Origin: HGM04593 sp045654885
GTDB lineage: Bacteria > Bacteroidota > Bacteroidia > Bacteroidales > Bacteroidaceae
Direction: 5' to 3'
DNA length: 64,000 bases
NCBI GenBank assembly: GCA_045654885.1
Contig: JAZOOF010000049.1
Span: 18,113-82,112 of the forward strand
The position numbers and the translations under genes are program-made. Under the pieces are notes generated by a model. That model was not told the origin of the DNA, ran no database searches, and worked only from the letters and a program-made list of their open reading frames with translations. Of the stretch, positions 50,517 to 59,754 are shown in pieces (positions within the stretch are counted from its first letter, which is position 1; the number at the start of each line of letters is the position of its first letter).

Positions 50517-53500
50517 TTACTTAACCAAAACCTTTTTGCCGTTTACAATGTAGATACCTGGCTTGGTGATAGTCTCAACCTTGCGGCCGGTGAGGTCGTA
50601 GATGACTTCTACATTTCCGTTTTCACCTTTCACATCTTCAATTGATGTCTGGTCCTCATTGTATACTACAAGGTTGATTCTGATGTCCTCTGCTGGGCTT
50701 TTACCAGTGACTTCACTTACTATGCATTCGCTTGGAATGGTTATATAGTAATCTCCATTTATGGTTATAGCAGATTCCAATACGATTGTCAGGATTTCGC
50801 CTGCCAATGTCCAGTTACCCATGCCAGCCGGGAATATGTCATTTTCTGCATTGTATATGGGGAATTGATCGGATGACAGTATGCCTTCAAGTCTTATGGC
50901 CTCGCTGAATGTGATGCTGATAGTTTTAAGCTCTGTAGTGTATGAATTGGGAGAGTAGCTGAGTATAGATGGAGGGTTTGAAACTCCGTAAAGCGATGGA
51001 TAGACTGTGGCATCAGTCGCGTTTTCTTCTCTTACGACAACTATTGCACTGTTCTCATATGCAAGAACAAAACCTTCCTTTTTCATCTTTGCAACACCGT
51101 CCTCAATGGTAACGCTCCATGCGCTGTTGTGGTATGTGGTGGATGTCTTTATCTCATCCTTAGTGCCTATTGCTGTTGCTGTCAGGTACAGGCCGTTTGC
51201 ATCCTTGATGTAGAACTCTCCATTGCCTGCAGGCTCAAAGCTGTATGCATAGTAAGCAGCATCGGTTACGTTATCGCCATTGATGCTTGTCTGCTTGGTT
51301 GGGAGCACACCGTTGCTGAATGGCTGTGCAATGACATTGTTTGCTACAATGAAATATTTTCCGCTTGCCATGACATTTGCCTTGGGATATGCAGCCTCTT
51401 CGCTTATGATATACTCGGCGCTTGAAGATGCACTTACATAGGTTTTATCGCCATATGTGAGCTCTACAACAACCTTTAGTGTGCAGCTCTCGCTGATGGT
51501 GATGGTACCGTCTGTCTCCTCGTCCTCAACTGTGGGTTCGTTGCCATCGGTTGTGTAGTAGTATGTAATATCTGTTACGCCCTTAATGTCAGCTGTAACA
51601 GAGTGTACATTTACTGTCTGCTCACCAATATATACACCGCTTTCAGGGGTGATGACAGGTGCCTCGAGCTTGTTGTCTCTTGGGTAAACCTTAATGCCGG
51701 TGATGAACATGATACTTGAGTAGTTGCCACCGTTAGAACCTATAACAAGCTCGTAGACATTACCAGCCTCCTGGTTGTCGGCTGCAATTTCGTATGTGTA
51801 TGTCGCTGTCGAACCAACGCAAGCTGTACTTACAGCGCTCTTGCCAACATATACATTCATGTCAACATTGGGATAACTGCTTGCCGAAGGGTGACCCACA
51901 ACCTCAATTTTCTCAACAGCAAAGTCAAATGCAGGGAGAACAATCTTTGAACCCGGCTTTGCGATGCGCAAGTAACCGTTTTCATAGTAGAACTCACCTT
52001 TGTTTGCTGTCGGGTCAATTGTAATGCTCTTCTCACCGTCGGTGTATGTTTCTTTAGTCTTCACACCACGGAAGTTGACCATGTCGTATCCGGGGATTCC
52101 CCATGCATTGTTTGCAAAGTCGAATACTGCTGTTTCGTTGAGAGATGTCGGAGCTGCTACCTCTGCAATTGTCCAAGAGAATACCTTCTCACCTGTCAAG
52201 CCCTCAATATTGCTGAGATCGAGAGTATATGTACCTGGCTCTGTGATATCAATAGGCTCGTAGCTCATCATATCAACTGGGACATAAACACCTGACATAG
52301 ATACGAAGTAGTATGTCTTCTCGCCGCAAGTTACAGGGAAATAGTCTGCAGCCATACCGTTGCTGAATGTGATTGAGATAGCATCGAGGCTCTCCAATAC
52401 ACTGCCTGGAGCCGGGAGAATCTCTGTGATAGAGAACTCCTCAATAATTGGGTCACCATATGTGTAAGTCTTCACTGCCTCCTCGTTGGCCTCACCGTTT
52501 ACAGTGTAAGCACCAGCAGGGAGTGTGAATGTATAGTCGCCCTTAGCAAACTCGAAGCCCTCGGCAAAGAACTCCTCGAAGACATACTCAATGTAGTAAG
52601 CATTGCTCCACTCATCATGGTACCAGTTGAGTGTAGAGGTGTAAACAGTTTCACCAAAAGTGATTGTAGCAACCTTTGTGTCGTCAACCTCTACAGACTC
52701 AGCATTTGCAATAGTAATCATTGCTGCTGTAGGCATGTACCATACCTGGTCAAGGTATGACTCCCATGTGTCGAAGTCGCGTGAAATCTCCAACTGTGGC
52801 TTGCGGTATGTGAAAGTGCTCTTTGCATACTCTTCATTTGCAACACCGTCAACAGTGAACAGGCCGGCAGGAACATTGATAGTGTAACGACCCTCAGCGA
52901 ACTCACCGTCGAATGCCAATGTGATGTACTGTGTGTTACCTGATTTCTCTACTGTAACAGCAGCTTCGTAAACAGTCTCACCTGTTGTCATTGTAGCCTT
53001 TACATCGTTGTTGATGACAACATCGCTCTTTGCATACTTCACGGTGATTACAAACTCGCTAAAGTCAGCAATGTTCTCAAATGTCTCGTTGTAGCAGAAA
53101 CCTTCTTCGGCAGAAGGTGAAATCTCAACAGCTTTTTCTGCAACAGTGAACTCAAACTCACCGCCCTTGTACTCCTTGGTGCCGTCGGCACTGAGGATAA
53201 CACCTGGAAGAACAACTACCTTGTATGTACCGGGAGTCTCGATGGCTGTTGATGCATAAGGAGTAGCGAATGTGTTGCTTGTGCCGTTGCCACCCATACA
53301 CTTGTTGAGCTTGGCAACCTCGTTGCCTTCTGCGTCAAGGATGTAACCATAGTCGCCGCTCAGTTCGGTTGTATATTTCTTAACAACCTCATCGAAGTTA
53401 ATCTTCACACCCTGCAACTTGTACTGGCCGTTGATGGCTGTCTCAAGAGGGCTTCGGTCTGCGCTTACAGCCTCAAGAGCCTCAAGTTCTGCTGCAGGCT

Positions 53501-54497
53501 GCAACATTGCAAGAGCTGCTGTCGGGTCGAATTCCGTAGCCTCGATGAATGTAACCGCGTTGCCGGCATCAATGGCGCTCCAACTGTCAATAATCATTTG
53601 GTTGCTACCGCCAAGGTTGATGTATTTGTCGGTGTAACCCTTGAAGTTCACGCGTACTCTGCAGTCACCCATAATTGAGGCATCGGCAAGCTCAATGGGC
53701 TCGGCAATGCCGGCAACAAGTGAACGGTCTGAATTTACAAACTTCTGTGCGCCTACGCTGTAGAGGTAGTAGTTTTCGCCATCGATGCTCAAAACTGCAA
53801 ACTGCTGGCTTGCATCCTGTGAATCGGAGTTTGTGCCAAGGCCTGCATCATTGGTAGAGCAGAACTGTGTGTAGTTACCCTCGGTGTCCATCTGAACAGC
53901 CCAACCGCCGCGGCTTGTAGTGGTAACGGTGTAGCACTTGTTCTGGTCGAATTCGGTGAGTTCGTTGGGGTAGTCAACAACAACAACTGTTGAAGCCTCG
54001 TGGTCAAGTATCTTGTAACAGTTGCCCGCGTCTTCTGTTGTCCAGCTGTTGACAAGGATTCCTGATCCTGTTTGGCCTGGATTCTGAGAGTTCAAGCCAT
54101 TACCCGCAATACACAACTTCCAGTTGTATGTATTGTTTGCAGATGGAGTGAGCTCCAAAGCATCAACTGCGGTATCTGACCAAGAACCGTCTTTTGTCAC
54201 ATACTTGGCTGCGCCTACACTGTAAAGGTAGTAGTTGCCGTCAATCTGTTCAATCTTGAACTGCTGGTTTGCATCGTTCCAGTCTTTTGTAACTGTTGAT
54301 GTACCAAGGTCCTTTGCTGTGCTGGTAGAGATACCGGTAGCGTTTGCAATCGTATTGTTCATCAAGAAGCAGCGTGCACTCTCAATGAAATACGTCTTGT
54401 CGTTGCTCAGCTGGTCTAAGCTGGTAACGGTCACCTCCTGTGCTGTTGCTGTTACAAAAGCAACAACCAGTGACAAGAAAAATGTAAATTTTCTCAT
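50517..54497 (-). CDS. Large T9SS cargo protein with beta-trefoil-like and Ig-like repeats
   Basis: 1326 residues. A signal peptide (1-20, ending ATAQ) is followed by beta-trefoil-like repeats (QQFKIEQIDGNYYLYSVGA, later QQFAVLSIDGENYYLYSVGA), Ig-like repeats with ITFSN- and GTYTLDL-type strands, and a chitobiase-type segment (TDITYYYTTDGNEPT). The C-terminus is a type A T9SS sorting domain: IYDLTGRKVETITKPGIYIV ending in KKVLVK. This means export through the outer membrane and surface anchoring. No enzyme domain was found, so it is likely an adhesin or binding protein. Shares leader, tail and downstream repeats with the next two genes. Confidence 0.82.
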   Translation of the reverse strand: MRKFTFFLSLVVAFVTATAQEVTVTSLDQLSNDKTYFIESARCFLMNNTIANATGISTSTAKDLGTSTVTKDWNDANQQFKIEQIDGNYYLYSVGAAKYVTKDGSWSDTAVDALELTPSANNTYNWKLCIAGNGLNSQNPGQTGSGILVNSWTTEDAGNCYKILDHEASTVVVVDYPNELTEFDQNKCYTVTTTSRGGWAVQMDTEGNYTQFCSTNDAGLGTNSDSQDASQQFAVLSIDGENYYLYSVGAQKFVNSDRSLVAGIAEPIELADASIMGDCRVRVNFKGYTDKYINLGGSNQMIIDSWSAIDAGNAVTFIEATEFDPTAALAMLQPAAELEALEAVSADRSPLETAINGQYKLQGVKINFDEVVKKYTTELSGDYGYILDAEGNEVAKLNKCMGGNGTSNTFATPYASTAIETPGTYKVVVLPGVILSADGTKEYKGGEFEFTVAEKAVEISPSAEEGFCYNETFENIADFSEFVITVKYAKSDVVINNDVKATMTTGETVYEAAVTVEKSGNTQYITLAFDGEFAEGRYTINVPAGLFTVDGVANEEYAKSTFTYRKPQLEISRDFDTWESYLDQVWYMPTAAMITIANAESVEVDDTKVATITFGETVYTSTLNWYHDEWSNAYYIEYVFEEFFAEGFEFAKGDYTFTLPAGAYTVNGEANEEAVKTYTYGDPIIEEFSITEILPAPGSVLESLDAISITFSNGMAADYFPVTCGEKTYYFVSMSGVYVPVDMMSYEPIDITEPGTYTLDLSNIEGLTGEKVFSWTIAEVAAPTSLNETAVFDFANNAWGIPGYDMVNFRGVKTKETYTDGEKSITIDPTANKGEFYYENGYLRIAKPGSKIVLPAFDFAVEKIEVVGHPSASSYPNVDMNVYVGKSAVSTACVGSTATYTYEIAADNQEAGNVYELVIGSNGGNYSSIMFITGIKVYPRDNKLEAPVITPESGVYIGEQTVNVHSVTADIKGVTDITYYYTTDGNEPTVEDEETDGTITISESCTLKVVVELTYGDKTYVSASSSAEYIISEEAAYPKANVMASGKYFIVANNVIAQPFSNGVLPTKQTSINGDNVTDAAYYAYSFEPAGNGEFYIKDANGLYLTATAIGTKDEIKTSTTYHNSAWSVTIEDGVAKMKKEGFVLAYENSAIVVVREENATDATVYPSLYGVSNPPSILSYSPNSYTTELKTISITFSEAIRLEGILSSDQFPIYNAENDIFPAGMGNWTLAGEILTIVLESAITINGDYYITIPSECIVSEVTGKSPAEDIRINLVVYNEDQTSIEDVKGENGNVEVIYDLTGRKVETITKPGIYIVNGKKVLVK

Positions 54498-54605
54498 AAA
54501 CGTTGGTTTTAGTTAATAGATAAAAATTTGTGTCAGATTGTAATGCGAAAGGGTGTTTTGGCATGTTTTTGTACATAAAAAACATATACACCTCCTCTAA
54601 ATTTA

Positions 54606-54613
54606 CAAAATTA
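54606..54613 (-). promoter_or_regulatory. -7 box of the first T9SS gene
   Basis: TAATTTTG on minus gives a leader of about 105 nt. The leader ends with a shared motif, ATTAAC(T/C)AAAA about 12 nt before the ATG, also present before the other two T9SS genes. Confidence 0.45.
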
Positions 54614-54713
54614 GGAAAATATATCCGTATTAATGGTATGTTCTGCAATTTATTTCTTGTATTCTCTTTTGTGGAGTGGATAAATCCGCAGTGTCAACGC
54701 TTTTTCCTTGTCC

Positions 54714-55085
54714 GCGATGGGCGGGACACTACGTGCCGTGTCCCTACTGGTGGGGTGTAAAAAACTTGCACGAGAACAACTTCTCGCGCAAGTAGTATTT
54801 AGAGTTTTAACCTCTCCCTTTCGTTAGGGTGGGGTGAGTGTTTAGTTACTTTACAAGTACCTTATAATATAATTGGGCAAGGAATTCTCCCTGCCCAATT
54901 TGTTTTATTTGCCAGTTGGCTCGCTTTTTTATCAGCGACCCGCGGGGCGCAACCTACGTCTGCGCTGCCCGCGACCAATCGCTAAAAAGCTCACCGATAG
55001 CAAAAAGTTACTTTACAAGTACCGCTGCGCTTTGCGCGAACTGCTTTCCGTTCGTTGCAAAACATCAAGCGAGCTTGTGTTTTAC
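54714..55085. repeat. Repeat block containing three gene-tail footprints
   Basis: The 16-bp direct repeat TTACTTTACAAGTACC occurs at 54846-54861 and 55008-55023. Read on minus it encodes VLVK and a stop, the T9SS tail end. Near-palindromes lie at 54768-54795 (similar to the terminator hairpin) and 54873-54900. No gene. Upstream bases carry a ggacacnacgtgccgtgtcc-type repeat at 54725. Confidence 0.7.
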
Positions 55086-58000
55086 TCACTTAACCAGCAC
55101 TTTCTTGCCATTGATAATGTAGATACCGGATTTTGTGATTTCTACAATGCGACGGCCTGAAAGGTCGTAGATAACATCGTTCTCAACTTCTGCATCAACA
55201 TCCTCAATGCCCTCTGGAACAGAAACCTCGAATGTGAATGTTTCACCGGCGAACTCCTCACCGTCAGTAGCCTTGATAAGACCTGCAGGAATTGTGAATG
55301 TATAAGTACCTGGATTTGTAATCGTAGCATTCATTTCGAATACGAATGTCACCTTATTGCCGTCGATAGTAGCAGCGCTTACCCAAGCAGTAGCAACCAC
55401 ACCATTGTTAGCATCCTTCAACTTGATGTACTGTGCAGGACCGCTTGTGCCACCAGTACCACCAGTACCGTCTGTGCCACCAGTTGTACCGTTAGTACCA
55501 CCTGTTGCATCTGTACCGTTAGTGCCACCAGTACCGTCTGTGCCACCTGTGCCGCCGGCAGCCTGGATGAACTCAATAGCCTTGTTGAACTCGATAGTGA
55601 TAGAACTGAAGCTCTCTACAACCTCGTCAGCAGCTGGTGTCTGTGAAACAACTGCAAGTTTAACTGGCTCCTCAACCTGGAATGTGAATGTCTGACCTGC
55701 AAACTCCTCGCCGTCTGTAGCCTTGATAAGTCCTGCAGGGATAGCGAATGAGTAAGTGCCGGTCTTTGAAATAGCAGCATTCATCTCGAATACGAATGTC
55801 ACCTTGTTACCGTCGATAGTAGCAGCGCTTACCCAAGCAGTAGCAACCACACCATTGTTAGCATCCTTCAACTTGATGTACTGTGCAGGACCGCTTGTGC
55901 CACCGGTACCACCAGTACCGTCTGTGCCACCAGTTGTACCGTTAGTACCACCTGTTGCATCTGTGCCGTTAGTACCGCCAGTACCGTCTGTGCCACCTGC
56001 AGCCTGGATGAACTCGATAGCCTTGTTGAACTCGATAGTGATAGAGTTGAAGCTCCCAACAACCTCGTCAGCAGCTGGTGTCTGTGAAACTACAGCCAAA
56101 GCAACGGGCTCAACACCGGCAACCTCTGTTACAAGGAATGTAGAACCAGCATCAGCGCCGCCTGTCCAATAAGCAAGCTTGTTCTCACGGTTGTTCATTC
56201 TGTAGTTAGTGCCATGCTGAGCAATGAAGAAACCATTTTCAGCAAATGTACTTGTGCTTACATCCCAGTGTGTGTTGTTACCCGCAGGAACTGCAGTTGC
56301 ATCAACGAGAATTGGGAATGTATTACCATCGTTTCCATCAGGGTTTGCTGATGAAAGAATCTTGCCTTCACCTGCGAGCTTGTTCACAATCTGGTAACCT
56401 GTGAAAGGATTACCTACGAAAGCCCATGCATATGCATCGAGGTTCTCCTCTGGGAGAGACTCAACATTCAAAGGTATGTACTCCTGACCCTCAGCATAGT
56501 AAAGATAGTCTGGTTCGTTAGCATGGATAGTCATGTGATACCATTTCTCAATCTCGCCGTAGCTTGCAGCAGGAGCGAATGGCAACTGTGCAAGGTCGAG
56601 TTCGCAAACGATTTCGTAAGTAGCAGTCTCTGTAGCAGTCTCAGGAAGAACAGTCTGTGTTGCAACACCATAAGGCAATGTAACAGCAGGCATAGCAGTA
56701 CCCTTGGCAACAGTGAATGTCTCGGTCTTTACAGTCTCGCCATTGTGTGTGTAGTTGTATGTGATATCAACCTCAGACAATACATTCAAATCCTCCACGC
56801 TTACTTCGTAGAACTCAACAAACCAAACAGATGCAGGATTGGCATCGTTCCATGAACCGAGCTTGCGACCACTGTAGTGTACCAAAGACAAATTGTCGGG
56901 GTTGTTGTTTGAAATCATTGCACTGCCCTCAGTTGGAGTAGCAGTTTTGCCTCCAAGTGTAACGCTCTCTGTTACGATTCCAAGTGCGCTTGGTTCAGCG
57001 GCCAAGTTCTTCTGATTCTGCCATGGAGCCTGCCAGTACGCCTTCTTGTTTGCTGTTGCAATAGTAATAGAACCGTCGTCGGCCTTCTCTACGTACCAAA
57101 CATATGTAGCCTCGTTGTTTGCACCGGCAGTAGGAGCCTTTGTTGCAATTGAAACAGCTGAGTTTACATTCTCATAATCAGCCTTGATATATCCAAGGTC
57201 ACCTGAACCTGCAGCATCAGCGTTCACCTGCTTCAACAAGTAGTAACCAGTCTCGATTTCTGCAGGATTTGTAATCTCAGTTGGAACGTTGTTCAAACCT
57301 ACAACGAGTCCGTCAACAGTCGGAACCTCCGGCTCTGGCTCAACAACTGTTGCTTTAACAGTCCAAGAGAATGAACCCTCGCAAACACCACCCTCAAGCT
57401 TTATTTGAGAGAGGTCGAGTGTGTATGTGCCTGCCGCTGTGATTGGTTCGGCAGGAGTAAATACAGCCTTGCTCCAAACATTGGCATCGTCAGAAGTTGT
57501 AAGCTTTATAACATTGTTGTTCTCATCAACAAGGTTAACTGTATAGAAATCCCATGTAGCAGGATCCTGTGACAATATAATGTCTTCTGTAAACTTGATT
57601 TCAATCTTTTCAATAGCCTCTACCTCGGCACCGTTTGCAGGAGTAACACTTTCAACCTCGAACACCTTTGCTGCAGGAGCCGCTATTGTGAACTGTGCCG
57701 AGATAATCTCCTCGCTTGGCTTGCCGTTTACTGTAAATGCGCCTGCGGGAGCATAAACCATATAAGTACCAGGAGTGCTGAATCCATCAAACTGGACAGC
57801 TACAAGCTGCATGCCGTTACTCAAGAGGTCGCCGAACATGATGCCTGAAGCCTCGGCAACTGCACCGCCTATAGCTGGGTCAAAGATGCATACCTTTGGA
57901 GCATCTGCAGCCTCGGCAAGAACAGCGTTGTTGTCGCTTGCTGCAAAAACAACAAAGCCGAGTTTGCTTACGGTTCCCTCCAATGGGCTTGGGTTCATGG

Positions 58001-59255
58001 AGTCATCCAATGCATATATGTCGAATGTTACAGCCTCTGGCTCTGGTTCAACTGCTGTGATCTCACGCTCGGTAAGGAGGAGGGTAGAACCGGCGTCATT
58101 GTCGTTCCAGTAAGCAACCTTACCGTTCTGAGCGTTCATGTAGTTGCTGCTACCAGGATACTGCAAGCAGAAGTATGCCTCACCTGGGATATCGCTGGCT
58201 GCAGGTGTCCAATTTACAGCATCGGCAAATGCACCAAGAGCAGGGTCGTTGCTACCGTCTGAACAAACTGCCAACTCAGTGCCGGCTGCACGGTTCACGA
58301 GCTTGAAGCCTGTTGCAGGTGTACCTACGAATGCCCAAGTGTATGAATCCTCTTCGCCCTCGGCAACCTCAGCGTCGGCCCACTCAAGGCTGCTTGCACC
58401 CTCAACATACTGGATGTACTTCTTGTTGTTGCTGTGCATCTGCATGTAATACCAAGTTTCGATAGCATCAACTGACTCGGCATACTCGAATGGCAACTTC
58501 AATGTACACTCGATAGTGATATCTTTGTCACCTTCTACAGTGCCCTCGGGAGTTGCAGCGTGGTAACCGAAAGGTACATTTGCTGGCTCGGGATATGCAT
58601 CACCAACATAAGCGCTTGCAGTAGCAGAACCAATGGTTTCGCCATTGTAAGTATAAGTGTAGTTGATGTTTGCAAGAACTGCACCGGCCTTTACCTTGCT
58701 CATGCCGAACTCAGCAATGAAGAAGAAAATGTGACCGCCCTTAGTCTGGTGGCTCTCTGTATCTGTTACGCGATAACGGATGTAACGGTAAGCCACGTCT
58801 TCGCTACCAAGAGTCTCAGAATTGTAGACAGTAGAGTTTGTTGTTGGCAGACCTGTCAATGTTGCAATCTCGGTATAGGTACCGTCTGCCTCATTGCTAC
58901 CTTCAACAACAATTGTAGTAGGAGAGTTTACATTACTGTTCGTGTTACGGGTTGTGAATGTGAATGTAAACAATGAAACTGAGTTGCCCTCGCCCATGTC
59001 TACACGCCAGTAGTGATCGAGACCATCAACAGAATCATCACCACTGTAGTCAGAGTGGAAGAATGTGCTCGCATCATCGTCGAAAAGCACATGCCAACCC
59101 TTGAAGTCATCGCCCCATGTAGTTACTTTACATGGTGCGTTGCTGTAAAGCATTGCGTCGGCGTTCGAAGCGATATCAATCACCTCGGAACCCTGTGCAA
59201 AAGCTGAAGTTACCATGGTAACCATCAGCGCCAAGAAAAGTGTAAATTTTCTCAT
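55086..59255 (-). CDS. Very large T9SS cargo protein with discoidin-like, beta-trefoil-like and Gly/Thr-rich Ig-like repeats
   Basis: 1389 residues. A signal peptide (ending AFAQG) is followed by a discoidin/F5-8C-like domain (about 22-190, FDDDASTFFHSDYSG, TIVVEGSNEADGTY). Trefoil-like segments follow (WYYMQMHSNNKKYIQY, KWYHMTIHANEPDYLYYAEG), then Ig-like repeats. In the last two, a long Gly-Gly-Thr/Gly-Thr run interrupts the domain after FIQAA. The tail is a T9SS type A domain (IYDLSGRRIVEITKSGIYII). No catalytic motif. Probably a surface-exposed adhesin or carbohydrate-binding protein. Confidence 0.82.
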   Translation of the reverse strand: MRKFTLFLALMVTMVTSAFAQGSEVIDIASNADAMLYSNAPCKVTTWGDDFKGWHVLFDDDASTFFHSDYSGDDSVDGLDHYWRVDMGEGNSVSLFTFTFTTRNTNSNVNSPTTIVVEGSNEADGTYTEIATLTGLPTTNSTVYNSETLGSEDVAYRYIRYRVTDTESHQTKGGHIFFFIAEFGMSKVKAGAVLANINYTYTYNGETIGSATASAYVGDAYPEPANVPFGYHAATPEGTVEGDKDITIECTLKLPFEYAESVDAIETWYYMQMHSNNKKYIQYVEGASSLEWADAEVAEGEEDSYTWAFVGTPATGFKLVNRAAGTELAVCSDGSNDPALGAFADAVNWTPAASDIPGEAYFCLQYPGSSNYMNAQNGKVAYWNDNDAGSTLLLTEREITAVEPEPEAVTFDIYALDDSMNPSPLEGTVSKLGFVVFAASDNNAVLAEAADAPKVCIFDPAIGGAVAEASGIMFGDLLSNGMQLVAVQFDGFSTPGTYMVYAPAGAFTVNGKPSEEIISAQFTIAAPAAKVFEVESVTPANGAEVEAIEKIEIKFTEDIILSQDPATWDFYTVNLVDENNNVIKLTTSDDANVWSKAVFTPAEPITAAGTYTLDLSQIKLEGGVCEGSFSWTVKATVVEPEPEVPTVDGLVVGLNNVPTEITNPAEIETGYYLLKQVNADAAGSGDLGYIKADYENVNSAVSIATKAPTAGANNEATYVWYVEKADDGSITIATANKKAYWQAPWQNQKNLAAEPSALGIVTESVTLGGKTATPTEGSAMISNNNPDNLSLVHYSGRKLGSWNDANPASVWFVEFYEVSVEDLNVLSEVDITYNYTHNGETVKTETFTVAKGTAMPAVTLPYGVATQTVLPETATETATYEIVCELDLAQLPFAPAASYGEIEKWYHMTIHANEPDYLYYAEGQEYIPLNVESLPEENLDAYAWAFVGNPFTGYQIVNKLAGEGKILSSANPDGNDGNTFPILVDATAVPAGNNTHWDVSTSTFAENGFFIAQHGTNYRMNNRENKLAYWTGGADAGSTFLVTEVAGVEPVALAVVSQTPAADEVVGSFNSITIEFNKAIEFIQAAGGTDGTGGTNGTDATGGTNGTTGGTDGTGGTGGTSGPAQYIKLKDANNGVVATAWVSAATIDGNKVTFVFEMNAAISKTGTYSFAIPAGLIKATDGEEFAGQTFTFQVEEPVKLAVVSQTPAADEVVESFSSITIEFNKAIEFIQAAGGTGGTDGTGGTNGTDATGGTNGTTGGTDGTGGTGGTSGPAQYIKLKDANNGVVATAWVSAATIDGNKVTFVFEMNATITNPGTYTFTIPAGLIKATDGEEFAGETFTFEVSVPEGIEDVDAEVENDVIYDLSGRRIVEITKSGIYIINGKKVLVK
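55216..56115. repeat. 450-bp tandem duplication inside the second T9SS gene
   Basis: The string ccgcttgtgc recurs at 55441 and 55891, a 450-bp period, and the two copies match almost base for base over most of their length. Each contains the Gly/Thr-rich hexanucleotide-like tract, and one copy has one extra GGT unit. The sequence stays in frame. Confidence 0.85.
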
Positions 59256-59381
59256 AGGTTTGAATTTTGGTTAATAAATAAAGTTTATAATATAAAAAGT
59301 TGTGTCAAAATGTAATACGCAGGCTCTGTGGTGGTGTAATTTTGTCAAAAATAGCGCAGTGTACACTCCATGCCTTAGGTA

Positions 59382-59389
59382 CAAAGGTA
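59382..59389 (-). promoter_or_regulatory. -7 box of the second T9SS gene
   Basis: TACCTTTG on minus, with GTTG 21 nt upstream, gives a leader of about 122 nt. Confidence 0.5.
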
Positions 59390-59439
59390 TGGAAAATAAA
59401 TTCTTTTTTACAACTATTTTTTAATTTTATTTCATACTT

Positions 59440-59754
59440 TTTTGTTTTCCAGTCCCTCTCCTTGGGAGAGGGTTAGGGTGAGGCCCAGTTCCAATTCATA
59501 CCCCTTACGGATTATGCTGTGTAATGTCGCCCTTGCAGGGCTGCTGTGCGTGGGTGGTTTGTTTAGGGGGCGGACACGGCATGTCCGTGTCTGTACGGTT
59601 GATACAAAAAAAACTCGCGCAAGGTTGTTTCCTCGCGCGAGTAATAATTATAGGTTAATGCTCAACCGTTTGTTTTCCGGTTCCCTCTCCTTGGGAGAGG
59701 GTTAGGGTGAGGCCCTTTATTCCCTTCCCTTTGGGGAGGGTTAGGGAGAGGCCA
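59440..59754. repeat. Repeat block between T9SS genes two and three
   Basis: Holds ctccttgggagagggttagg-type repeats (59458, 59688 and 59728), a ggacacggcatgtccgtgtc near-palindrome (59573), and the terminator hairpin of the third gene. No gene seen. Confidence 0.7.
59613..59642 (-). terminator. Terminator of the third T9SS gene
   Basis: actcgcgcaagg (59613-59624) and cctcgcgcgagt (59631-59642), a near-copy of the hairpin at 50343, followed on minus by a run of T. Confidence 0.75.

Noticed and set aside
55357..56172. Plus-strand ORFs opposite the Gly/Thr tracts (Pro/Val-rich)
   Set aside because: They are reverse-strand shadows of a repeated coding tract, and their valine/proline bias mirrors the GGT repeat on the coding strand.
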